Below are positions 8,892 to 13,930 of a stretch of 20,287 bases of DNA, one piece after another. The notes under the pieces are model-generated. The model ran no database searches. It was given only the letters and a program-made list of their open reading frames with translations, and had not been told where the DNA came from. How positions within the stretch are numbered: position 1 is the stretch's first letter; every line of letters starts with the position of its first letter. Source of the DNA: a virus; the IMG/VR virus record IMGVR_UViG_3300011115_000860, positions 1 through 20,287 of that record; one strand, 5' to 3'. The translations under genes and the position numbers were made by a program.

Positions 8892-9035
8892 ATGGCCAAA
8901 AACGTTAATTTCGAATCTGAGATGAAAAAATCAGGTCGAGAAGAATTTGCCCAAGAAAGTGCTAAAACCGAGCAAGGTAAGGGTTCCAAGGGATTTGCAT
9001 ACCCCACAGAGGGATATGTAGCCGTTGTTGAATAA
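8892..9035 (+). CDS. Isolated antisense mini-gene (47 aa), moron-like
   Basis: This short frame was read by hand: MAKNVNFESEMKKSGREEFA at the start and GYVAVVE at the end. It lies on the opposite strand from all its neighbours, between the two terminase genes. GGAG stands six bases before the ATG. An in-frame ATG at 8880 would add four residues but would put the RBS inside the coding region. The gene has its own extended -10 promoter upstream and a strong terminator 25 nt downstream. An independently transcribed small gene within a structural operon matches the definition of a moron, which often changes host physiology. The peptide is charged, soluble and Lys/Glu-rich, with no recognised fold. 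Confidence 0.7.
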   Translation: MAKNVNFESEMKKSGREEFAQESAKTEQGKGSKGFAYPTEGYVAVVE

Positions 9036-9060
9036 CTGAAGTTGCACTGGTTTTGCAAAC

Positions 9061-9084
9061 AAGGGGCTAAACGGCCCCTTTTTT
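9061..9084 (+). terminator. Intrinsic terminator after the mini-gene
   Basis: AAGGGGC (9061-9067) pairs with GCCCCTT (9074-9080) around a 6-nt loop, and a run of T ends at 9084. On the minus strand the same hairpin sits just after the small terminase stop codon with only a weak T run (TTGTTT), so it may also attenuate late transcription before the large terminase gene. Confidence 0.85.
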
Positions 9085-9089
9085 GTTGT

Positions 9090-9788
9090 TTATTCGGTAT
9101 TTTCATCGGTTTCCTCGGTCTTTTCTTCTAAAGGTTGCACTTCGACCTCGTGTGCGGGGGGTGTCCAGCCTGTATCGATGAGTTCTTCTTTGACTTTGGT
9201 AAAGAGTTCGTCCCTTCTTCGCCTAAGTTCATCATCCGAAACGGATTTGATGTCTTCTTCCTGCCTAAAAACCTGTTTATCTTGGAATTTTTGACTCATT
9301 TGGGCGGCTCGACGAGTTAAAGCGTCGTATCTTAACTTCACTACGGGCACATCTTCTCGTTCTGTGAGGTGAACCACCTCCAAAAGAGCCTTGTCCGACA
9401 TAATGTGGGCTGCGGCTTCCTCGGCTAATCGGTAATCTCGCTCGAATTCAGGATGATTTTTGAACCATTTGTAAATCGTCCCAATACTAGGGGCCCCTAC
9501 TTGTTCACAAAACATCTTAAGTGAGTTACCTTCCGTAATCCAATCAAGCACTTTGTAGATAATATCTTGGCGATTGTAGTGAGCCCCATTGATCGTCCAA
9601 GTATCCGCCTGAGCATCTCGTCTAAGACGATCCATTTGACCCTTAAAAGAGTTAACTTGGCTCAAGGCCGCACCGTGTTTTTTGGTATCTCGATAAGCGA
9701 TTTCTGCATATTGTTTTTTTCTAAGATTACTTAGTTGTTTCGGGGTCAGTTTGTACGGATAATGCCTGCTGATTTGCTTCTTGACCAA
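9090..9788 (-). CDS. terS: Putative terminase small subunit (232 aa, TTG start)
   Basis: Residues 72-111 form a helix-turn-helix unit (DIIYKVLDWITEGNSLKMFC, then SIGTIYKWFKNHPEF), followed by the helix DYRLAEEAAAHIMSDKALLE. This arrangement is characteristic of many phage small terminases, which recognise the packaging site and load the large subunit. The C-terminus is acidic and likely disordered (EEKTEETDENTE). The gene precedes the large terminase in the same direction, though the antisense mini-gene separates them. The best start is TTG at 9788, with GGGAG nine bases upstream. It gives a 62-nt overlap with the preceding gene, and no good ATG lies nearby in frame. Confidence 0.82.
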   Translation of the reverse strand: MVKKQISRHYPYKLTPKQLSNLRKKQYAEIAYRDTKKHGAALSQVNSFKGQMDRLRRDAQADTWTINGAHYNRQDIIYKVLDWITEGNSLKMFCEQVGAPSIGTIYKWFKNHPEFERDYRLAEEAAAHIMSDKALLEVVHLTEREDVPVVKLRYDALTRRAAQMSQKFQDKQVFRQEEDIKSVSDDELRRRRDELFTKVKEELIDTGWTPPAHEVEVQPLEEKTEETDENTE

Positions 9789-10116
9789 TGGACACCACTC
9801 CCATCGAATGAAAATTATTATTGGTAATAGAAAGAGATTTGACTAATTGATCTACGATCTTATCGGTTCCTTCAATTTGAGAAAGGGTTTGTATACTCGT
9901 TGTAATATCTCTTACCACGGAGGCATACGTTCTTACGGCTTCAATCTGCTTAAGTTCATTAAGAGAATTGGCTACCGCTGCCTCTCGCCTTTCCGTCTCA
10001 GAAGTCAGATGATTAAAGTGACCCATCATCTTTTCAAATTGCTGCTCGGACATCTCAACGCCAAAACCTGCTTTGGGTTTTTCTTTCCATATTTCTTGTG
10101 ATTGAGGTTCGCTCAT
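9727..10116 (-). CDS. Coiled-coil-like small phage protein (129 aa)
   Basis: I took the ATG at 10116 (MSEPQSQEIWKEKPKAGFGV), which has AGGAG four bases upstream. The longer frame to 10350 overlaps another gene and has Cys/Arg-rich, non-protein-like sequence. The middle, from about residue 25, is helical and charged (QQFEKMMGHFNHLTSETERR), and the C-terminus is Asn/Gln/Ser-rich. It overlaps the putative small terminase by 62 nt and lies 7 nt after the 87-aa gene. No family is recognised. Position suggests a packaging accessory or internal head protein, but nothing in the sequence proves it. Confidence 0.75.
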   Translation of the reverse strand: MSEPQSQEIWKEKPKAGFGVEMSEQQFEKMMGHFNHLTSETERREAAVANSLNELKQIEAVRTYASVVRDITTSIQTLSQIEGTDKIVDQLVKSLSITNNNFHSMGVVSIGQEANQQALSVQTDPETTK

Positions 10117-10123
10117 AAGTCTC

Positions 10124-10387
10124 CTATGAAATAAATTTTTTAGGGGTAGATTCTGTTTTCTCTTTAATTCTTTGCTCAACTTTCTTTCGGTACTTATCGT
10201 CGCAGTGCAAAAGCAACGTGCGAATACAGACCAGCAAATGCGATTGAACTTTAATAAGTTCAGCGGCTTCTTCAACATCCAATTCAAATTCTTCAGGCAA
10301 TTGGCTTTGAGCGTGTTCTGCATATTCCTCAATGGCATCCAACCCTTCACGGTCGAGTCGTCCCCAGTTTTCGTCTTTGATAATCAT
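10124..10387 (-). CDS. Acidic small protein of unknown function (87 aa)
   Basis: The protein starts MIIKDENWGRLDREGLDAIE and is helical and strongly acidic in its first 45 residues. Residues 46-60 are hydrophobic (QSHLLVCIRTLLLHC) and the tail is basic. Its ATG overlaps the TGA of the upstream HTH gene by 4 nt (ATGA), a sign of translational coupling. No domain is recognised. The hydrophobic stretch is interrupted by Arg and His and is too short for a convincing membrane span. Confidence 0.78.
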   Translation of the reverse strand: MIIKDENWGRLDREGLDAIEEYAEHAQSQLPEEFELDVEEAAELIKVQSHLLVCIRTLLLHCDDKYRKKVEQRIKEKTESTPKKFIS

Positions 10388-10932
10388 ACGGAGTCCTTTT
10401 TAAATCTTCGTCGGGGTTTCTTTCGCTTACCGCTTTCAGCATAGTGGATGACCATCGGGGGCCCAATCTTCTCAAAGAACATTGGATTAACCGCAATGGT
10501 GTCAAAGGGAATATATTTTTCATCACGCCACACAAAGATTTCTACATCTCCACGACTCACCGACTGATGAATGGCTTGCCGTGATACGCCACGAATACGA
10601 CCCAATTCGGCTTGCGTAATAATCCCAATCATTCCATTCGTAAAATCATACTCCGTAATGCGTTTCCAATCACTGGGATGAATCGGATAAAGCCCGTCCA
10701 TTTTTCTAGTCGAAGGTTTAAATTTTTGTCGTAGAGATTCTTTAGCACCCGACTCTATACTTTTTTCAATCAGGCTGTGCAAGATCGGTTCAACCGAAGC
10801 GTGAGCCAACTCAAAAGAATTTTCCATTGAGTGAAATAAAAACTCACCATCGCTATCGTGAATAACAATTCGGTGTTTGCCTTGAATCACTTCGTGTTTG
10901 TAACTTAGTTTAGGTTTGGGACACTGTGACAT
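10384..10932 (-). CDS. Helix-turn-helix DNA-binding protein (182 aa)
   Basis: Residues about 105-132 read ITQAELGRIRGVSRQAIHQS then VSRGDVEIF, a clear helix-turn-helix with the 'x-GVSRQAIHQ-x' recognition helix seen in XRE/MerR/excisionase-type proteins. The wing-like strands after it end at IPFDTIAVN. The C-terminal tail is very basic (GKRKKPRRRFKK, 168-179) and could add nonspecific DNA contacts. The N-terminal 70 residues are a mixed alpha-beta region I cannot assign. It lies second in the late operon, after the HslV-like gene. It may regulate late transcription, or it may aid packaging or DNA recognition. AGGAG stands four bases before the ATG. Confidence 0.82.
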   Translation of the reverse strand: MSQCPKPKLSYKHEVIQGKHRIVIHDSDGEFLFHSMENSFELAHASVEPILHSLIEKSIESGAKESLRQKFKPSTRKMDGLYPIHPSDWKRITEYDFTNGMIGIITQAELGRIRGVSRQAIHQSVSRGDVEIFVWRDEKYIPFDTIAVNPMFFEKIGPPMVIHYAESGKRKKPRRRFKKDSV

Positions 10933-10944
10933 AACGCTCCTAGA

Positions 10945-11496
10945 TTAAAGTTCGATGATTCCAATTTGAATACGGCCACCACAATTGGGATCATATTTAA
11001 TGGCAGCCTGAATGGCTTTTTTAATGCGTTCTTTAGAGTTCTTAGTAGGTGTGCTATGGGCCGCCCCTAAAGCATAGGGCTCTCCGCTTCCCACGGCACA
11101 AAACTCAAAAGAAGGTATCTCCGTTACCGACATATCACTCGATATGCGGTAAAGATGATTTTGAAAAATAATAAGCATCTCCAAAGAATAAGACTGAGGT
11201 TCTCCCCCTGATTCTTTTTCTTCTTTCCACCCGTCCGCCGCAATCGCTTTTTTTAATATGTCTGCAATCTCAAAACAACTTAAAGCGGACTCGAAATTTT
11301 TAGCGCTTGACATTATCAAATTATCAAGTCTAGAGGATCCTGCAGAGCCTATGTAGATAGGAAACTTAGTGCTCTTGCCCCTTAGTTTTCTCCACTTGGT
11401 GGCCACATCATAGGCGGGGCCGTTGTCAAAGGTTACTCGTGTGTCAGAACCGTAGACGATTCTGTCAATTTCTTTGATGGCTGCAATAATTGTCAT
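10945..11496 (-). CDS. HslV/proteasome-beta-like Ntn hydrolase (183 aa)
   Basis: The protein begins MTIIAAIKEIDRIVYGSDTR. With Met1 removed, Thr1, Asp17 and Lys33 fall exactly at the positions of the HslV catalytic residues (T1, D17, K33). The 'GSAG' turn (50-53), the 'AVGSGEPYALGAA' block (134-146, HslV has IGSGGPYA) and the closing GGRIQIGIIEL also match. Length is near that of HslV (about 175). HslV-type peptidases form stacked rings that degrade proteins unfolded by HslU; no unfoldase gene is in this window. It is the first gene of the late operon, 13 nt before the HTH gene. It could remove scaffold, act as a maturation protease, or modify host proteolysis. The fold is well supported; the role is inferred. 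Confidence 0.85.
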   Translation of the reverse strand: MTIIAAIKEIDRIVYGSDTRVTFDNGPAYDVATKWRKLRGKSTKFPIYIGSAGSSRLDNLIMSSAKNFESALSCFEIADILKKAIAADGWKEEKESGGEPQSYSLEMLIIFQNHLYRISSDMSVTEIPSFEFCAVGSGEPYALGAAHSTPTKNSKERIKKAIQAAIKYDPNCGGRIQIGIIEL

Positions 11497-11522
11497 AAGA
11501 CCCTAAATGTTAACAATACTAG

Positions 11523-11551
11523 GTTTAACCCTGACAGAAAGCCTTTGTCAA
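11523..11551 (-). promoter_or_regulatory. Candidate late-operon promoter
   Basis: On the minus strand there is a perfect -35 box TTGACA (11551-11546), a 17-nt spacer, and TTAAAC (11528-11523) as a weak -10. It lies 27-55 bases before the ATG of the HslV-like gene, the first gene of the late operon. An adjacent AAACCTAGTAT also occurs upstream of the large terminase gene. Confidence 0.5.
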
Positions 11552-11592
11552 GCACTATTTTATTTTATCGTATCTTTTTTTTAGCAAAGTAA

Positions 11593-11601
11593 TGTTACAC
11601 T
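11593..11601 (+). promoter_or_regulatory. Extended -10 element upstream of the structured RNA
   Basis: TGTTACACT resembles TGTTATACT, the extended -10 of the mini-gene at 8841. It would start transcription near 11608, just before the first hairpin of the RNA-like region. Confidence 0.45.
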
Positions 11602-11607
11602 TTTAAT

Positions 11608-12085
11608 GGAACCGCCTTGATGGGGTTTCCACCAAGTACCAAATAGGCACCGTTCGTAAGATTACTTGGGATGCTGAGATGAGTTTTCGCTTGTCTTGGG
11701 GTCTTCGCTTTACAGGGTCGAAAGGCTTAGGGGTATACCCCATATGTAAAGAGCGCCGAGAAGGAGTTACGACTCCACGAGCAGTATAGGAAAGTTCTGT
11801 ACAGAAAAGAAAAATACTTGAAGAAAGAAAGGGGTTCGCCCCACAACTTTAATGGCTCACTGCTAGGTCATTAAAGCCACCGTTGTAAGAGATACTAACA
11901 AGCCACCCGACCGTACAACCAAGGGGTGTTGATAAGTTAAATCATATCAGTAGTTAGGTAGCATTAGTCCGAAGCCGTAGGCGAAAGGGTTCATATCTCC
12001 CCCGTAAGAAGGGGAGATTGTGTCCTCTCCTAGGCTCTAGGTTCATAAGCGTTTTCTAAAGGAACGCCCTTTACTCTAACAAACT
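11608..12085 (+). ncRNA. Candidate large structured non-coding RNA (about 480 nt)
   Basis: No credible reading frame covers this stretch, yet it holds many inverted repeats. They include 11616-11636 (CTTG/CAAG plus TGG/CCA), 11730-11741 (GGGGTATACCCC), 11763-11776 (GGAGT-TACG-ACTCC), 11795-11806 (TTCTGTACAGAA) and 11831-11842 (GGGG-TTCG-CCCC). Further on are 11847-11876 (8-bp CTTTAATG/CATTAAAG), 11882-11919 (GTTGTA/TACAAC), 11995-12018 (8-bp stem with inner C-GTAA-G) and 12049-12067 (GCGTT/AACGC). The UUCG and GUAA loops have stable tetraloop sequence only when read on the plus strand, which sets the polarity. An extended -10 element lies just upstream. Phages carry several large RNA classes (for example GOLLD and ROOL), but I cannot match this to one. 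It could also be a long structured leader of the early operon. Confidence 0.55.
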
Positions 12086-12144
12086 TTCTAGTGTCAATAG
12101 GTGATTTGAAAAACTCCTGTAAAAAAGAGACGGAGGCCTTCATA

Positions 12145-12200
12145 GCCCCCCCGTATGCGTCTGCGTGTCCCCTACCCCCCTCTTATCTTCCTACCCCCCC
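12145..12200. repeat. C-rich tract with repeated CCTACCCCCC
   Basis: Runs of C occur near 12145-12152, 12169-12172, 12175-12180 and 12194-12200, with CCTACCCCCC appearing twice around TCTTATCTT. The minus strand thus carries four or more G runs of at least four, with G-quadruplex potential. It is followed by the AT-rich TATATATTTATCTATTATAT. Confidence 0.7.
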
Positions 12201-12229
12201 TATATATTTATCTATTATATGTTTTGTCC

Positions 12230-12258
12230 TTGACAATGATAAGGTAGGCGTCAGTCTA
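12230..12258 (+). promoter_or_regulatory. Candidate early promoter, copy 1 of a paired motif
   Basis: TTGACA (12230-12235) is followed by 17 nt and AGTCTA. The same frame (TTGACAA, 4 nt, AAGG, 1 nt, AGG, 4 nt, AGTCT) recurs at 13806-13834. It lies about 85-110 nt before the ATG of the 103-aa gene. The -35 is perfect and the -10 is poor, so an activator or phage-altered polymerase may be involved. Confidence 0.55.
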
Positions 12259-12342
12259 ACAATATCGGCAACGGGAAAGCCCGTCAGTCGTGAGCGACCT
12301 TCTCGCTCTACCTTCTATAACCTTTCTAAAGGAGACCATTCT

Positions 12343-12654
12343 ATGGTCGCAAAGAAAACAAGCACCAAGGCTACCAAGCCCAAGACTTTTAGCCAAGCGT
12401 TGGCTAAACAGTTATCATCTCAAGGCATCACCGCTGATGTCCTTGAAACCATCATTAACCTTTACCAAGACAACGGCAAATATTCTGCTCAAGGCTTGGT
12501 TTCAACTCTCCGTTACCTTTCGCAAGGTAATGGAGACTTTGAAGGTTTCCTCCGTGAAACCTCAAAAACCTATGAGACGAAGTTGAATGACTTCGCCTCT
12601 GACTTAGCATCTGATGAAGATGTTAAAGAGGAGTTACTTAACTCGCTGAGTTAG
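12343..12654 (+). CDS. Early-type small basic-acidic protein (103 aa)
   Basis: The start is ATG 12343 with AAAGGAG eight bases upstream. A longer frame to 12091 is rejected because it runs through the C-rich tract. The protein starts MVAKKTSTKATKPKTFSQAL: a Lys/Thr-rich tail of about 16 residues, then a helical body (LAKQLSSQGITADVLETIIN), and an acidic end (DFASDLASDEDVKEELLNSL). A basic tail plus acidic helix suggests a nucleic-acid- or protein-binding small factor. No family is recognised. A strong terminator follows immediately, so it forms a one-gene unit. Confidence 0.85.
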   Translation: MVAKKTSTKATKPKTFSQALAKQLSSQGITADVLETIINLYQDNGKYSAQGLVSTLRYLSQGNGDFEGFLRETSKTYETKLNDFASDLASDEDVKEELLNSLS

Positions 12655-12668
12655 GTAACAAAGAGATC

Positions 12669-12714
12669 GCTAGGAGTCCCTTAGAAGGGGGGGCTCTTAG
12701 CCTTTCTTTTTTTT
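12669..12714 (+). terminator. Strong intrinsic terminator
   Basis: GCTAGGAGTCCC (12669-12680) pairs with the GGGGCTCTTAGC arm ending at 12701 (12 bp with two G-T wobbles), followed by CTTTCTTTTTTTT. It closes the 103-aa gene. Confidence 0.9.
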
Positions 12715-12726
12715 AACAACATTTCA

Positions 12727-12745
12727 GGGCATTAGCCCTAAGGAG
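12727..12745 (+). promoter_or_regulatory. Leader hairpin directly upstream of the RBS
   Basis: GGGC-ATTA-GCCC (12727-12738, extendable by an A-T pair) is followed two bases later by AGGAG (12741-12745). It belongs to a set of similar leaders (15010-15023, 19024-19035, 20175-20186). Confidence 0.6.
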
Positions 12746-12749
12746 CATT

Positions 12750-12998
12750 ATGAGTAAGACGAATAAAAGCGTAATTAAACAAAACCATAAGCCTGTGGGA
12801 CTCGCCAAAGTCCTACACGATAACTATCTTTTACACGGAGATTCTACTAATGTGATTGTCTTCGATGAGGGACTTATCGCTGACATTCTGAAATATATGT
12901 TAGACCATCAAAACTATAACCCTGATGAGTATATTAGTATGTGTAACTTTTACTATCGATACTGTTTGCCTCGCATCGTAAAGCGAGTAAAGCGATAG
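12750..12998 (+). CDS. Small unknown protein (82 aa)
   Basis: AAGGAG lies four bases before the ATG. The protein begins MSKTNKSVIKQNHKPVGLAK and ends with a basic RIVKRVKR tail. The middle is rich in Tyr and Asp (YNPDEYISMCNFYYRYCLPR). No transmembrane segment and no recognised domain are present. The gene lies between two strong hairpins (12669-12714 and 13006-13037), so it is probably expressed as its own unit or by readthrough. It may be a host-takeover peptide, but nothing specific supports that. Confidence 0.82.
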   Translation: MSKTNKSVIKQNHKPVGLAKVLHDNYLLHGDSTNVIVFDEGLIADILKYMLDHQNYNPDEYISMCNFYYRYCLPRIVKRVKR

Positions 12999-13005
12999 GC
13001 AATCC

Positions 13006-13045
13006 GATGATGGGGGAGATCGTCTCCCCCACTCATCTATCTTTT
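13006..13045 (+). terminator. Terminator-like long hairpin
   Basis: GGGGGAGA (13012-13019) pairs perfectly with TCTCCCCC (13023-13030) around a 3-base loop. GATGA and TCATC extend the stem past a small internal loop. TATCTTTT follows, a modest T run. Confidence 0.75.
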
Positions 13046-13068
13046 AACAATCCTACTAAGGAGATACA

Positions 13069-13272
13069 ATGAACGACAATAAGGAAATGATTGATACAAT
13101 TGCGAAAGCCCTAGGCTATCGTTTAGCCCACGAAAATAAGGATGATTCCAAGGCTTACTGCGAGGCAAGAGCCTATTGGGAAACATTCCCGCTTGGTATC
13201 AACAGCCAAGATTTTATTCTATTGGTGGGCTACCATAGAGCCATTAAGGAGATACAATTAAATTGTAAGTAA
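13069..13272 (+). CDS. Small unknown protein (67 aa)
   Basis: AAGGAG stands five bases before the ATG. The protein (MNDNKEMIDTIAKALGYRLA onward) is helical and charged, with aromatic YWETFPLGINSQDF in the second half. No family is recognised. Its last codons include a second copy of the 14-base RBS sequence TAAGGAGATACAAT (13245-13258), identical to its own leader at 13057-13070. An intrinsic terminator follows at 13282-13313. Confidence 0.82.
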   Translation: MNDNKEMIDTIAKALGYRLAHENKDDSKAYCEARAYWETFPLGINSQDFILLVGYHRAIKEIQLNCK

Positions 13273-13281
13273 GTCAAAAGA

Positions 13282-13313
13282 AGCCCTGAGCCTAACCGCT
13301 TGGGGCTTTTTTT
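13282..13313 (+). terminator. Intrinsic terminator
   Basis: AGCCCTGAGC (13282-13291) pairs with GCTTGGGGCT (13298-13307), including G-T wobbles, around a 6-nt loop. Seven T residues follow, ending at 13313. Confidence 0.9.
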
Positions 13314-13340
13314 GTGCCCATTTTTTTATAGCAAGAAGAA

Positions 13341-13364
13341 GGGGCTGTCATCACACACACACAT
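13341..13364 (+). repeat. GGGGCTGTCATCA plus CA-repeat element, copy 1
   Basis: GGGGCTGTCATCA (13341-13353) runs into a CACACA tract. An identical 13-mer followed by a longer CA tract is at 20144-20174. Each copy lies shortly downstream of an intrinsic terminator. Confidence 0.75.
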
Positions 13365-13768
13365 TTAGGGAATCTCAATAGATAACGCTATTAACGCAGG
13401 TTTACGGAAGACCCTATTAAACACGATAATCCGTATAATTACCTATTAAGCAGACACGCATAAGTTCAATCATATCTATACTTAAGGCTAGGTAAGGCTT
13501 TAATGGTGGGGGGTAAATAACCTAGTGTAAACCTAAAATAAATGTCATAAGCCGTAGTAAGGCTATGGAAAAATAGGCTAATCGACATCACATCACATCA
13601 TTATGCAATCTTATGTAACATTATGCATACGAGTAACATATAAGTATATCAGCGTTTACACCTTAACCTTATCCTTAAACTTAGCAGGTAAACATTAACA
13701 CTTATCCATAGGCTTACACTTAACCTTAACCCATAAACGCATTAGGCTAGGTATGGGGTGGAAATCGC

Positions 13769-13912
13769 TTGGAAGTTGCTGAAAACAAAGGACTTAAAAA
13801 TCTTCTTGACAAGCGGAAGGCAGGAGATAGTCTTTTGGGAGTGGCAAACAAACGGCTTGATCGCCACCCCCCATATGGTTATGGGGTAGACGAGATCAGG
13901 CTTATCCCATAA
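13769..13912 (+). CDS. Possible tiny gene with TTG start (47 aa)
   Basis: The frame read by hand starts TTG GAA GTT GCT and gives LEVAENKGLKNLLDKRKAGD, ending GYGVDEIRLIP with TAA at 13910-13912. Composition is protein-like and a weak purine-rich site (GGTGGA) lies six bases before the TTG. Against it: the start is non-ATG, a promoter-like motif (13806-13834) and a perfect hairpin (13869-13886) sit inside the frame, and such a short frame can occur by chance. I rate it as uncertain. Confidence 0.3.
   Translation: MEVAENKGLKNLLDKRKAGDSLLGVANKRLDRHPPYGYGVDEIRLIP
13806..13834 (+). promoter_or_regulatory. Candidate early promoter, copy 2 of a paired motif
   Basis: TTGACA (13806-13811), a 17-nt spacer and AGTCTT. 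It shares the spaced blocks TTGACAA, AAGG, AGG and AGTCT with 12230-12258. It lies about 97-125 nt before the ATG at 13931, a similar distance to the first copy. Confidence 0.55.
13869..13886 (+). promoter_or_regulatory. Leader hairpin
   Basis: CCCCATA (13869-13875) pairs perfectly with TATGGGG (13880-13886) around TGGT. It falls in the expected 5' leader of the 72-aa gene, about 45 nt before its start. No T run follows, so it is not a terminator. Confidence 0.55.
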
Positions 13913-13930
13913 GGGAGAAAGGAGTTGCAT

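Larger units (their letters stand above)
11497..12342. other. Divergent intergenic control region without protein-coding genes
   Basis: The 846 bp between the leftward late operon and the rightward early genes hold a minus-strand promoter candidate (11523-11551), an extended -10 element (11593-11601), a hairpin-dense stretch read as a structured RNA (about 11608-12085), a C-rich tract (12145-12200) and a plus-strand promoter candidate (12230-12258). An open frame with a GTG at 12091 exists but runs through the low-complexity C tract and has no RBS. I see no tRNA. Confidence 0.75.
13314..13930. other. Gene-poor region with iterated AT-rich motifs; possible origin or control region
   Basis: From 13314 to about 13770 I see no convincing gene. 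Contents: the GGGGCTGTCATCA plus CA-repeat element (13341-13364); CTATTAA three times near 13388-13450; AGGCTAGGTA at 13485-13494 and 13744-13753; CATTATGCA at 13599-13607 and 13619-13627, 20 nt apart; and CTTAACCTTA at 13662-13671 and 13719-13728. A 7-bp inverted repeat, GCGTTTA (13652-13658) and TAAACGC (13734-13740), brackets a cluster that includes the DnaA-box-like TTATCCATA. A promoter motif, a hairpin and a possible tiny frame fill the last 160 nt. Confidence 0.5.

Noticed and set aside
8843-9106. Minus-strand 87-aa frame under the mini-gene
   Set aside because: Cys/Ser/Pro-rich shadow of the plus-strand gene; it overlaps the end of the small terminase gene and has no RBS.
10117-10350. 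Longer N-terminus for the 129-aa gene
   Set aside because: The added 78 residues overlap the 87-aa gene in another frame, have unlikely Cys/Arg-rich composition, and no RBS supports the earlier start.
11608-12085. tRNA, tmRNA, RNase P RNA or group I intron
   Set aside because: No cloverleaf with a GTTCGA-type T loop, no tag-peptide frame, no RNase P core motifs that I recognise, and no split gene on either side.
12091-12342. Longer N-terminus for the 103-aa gene (187-aa frame)
   Set aside because: It starts at GTG without an RBS and crosses the C-rich tract, giving Pro/Leu low-complexity sequence; the ATG at 12343 has AAAGGAG.
13352-13364. CACACA run as part of a CRISPR or satellite array
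   Set aside because: A short simple repeat without spaced repeat-spacer units; there is no CRISPR-like structure in the window.
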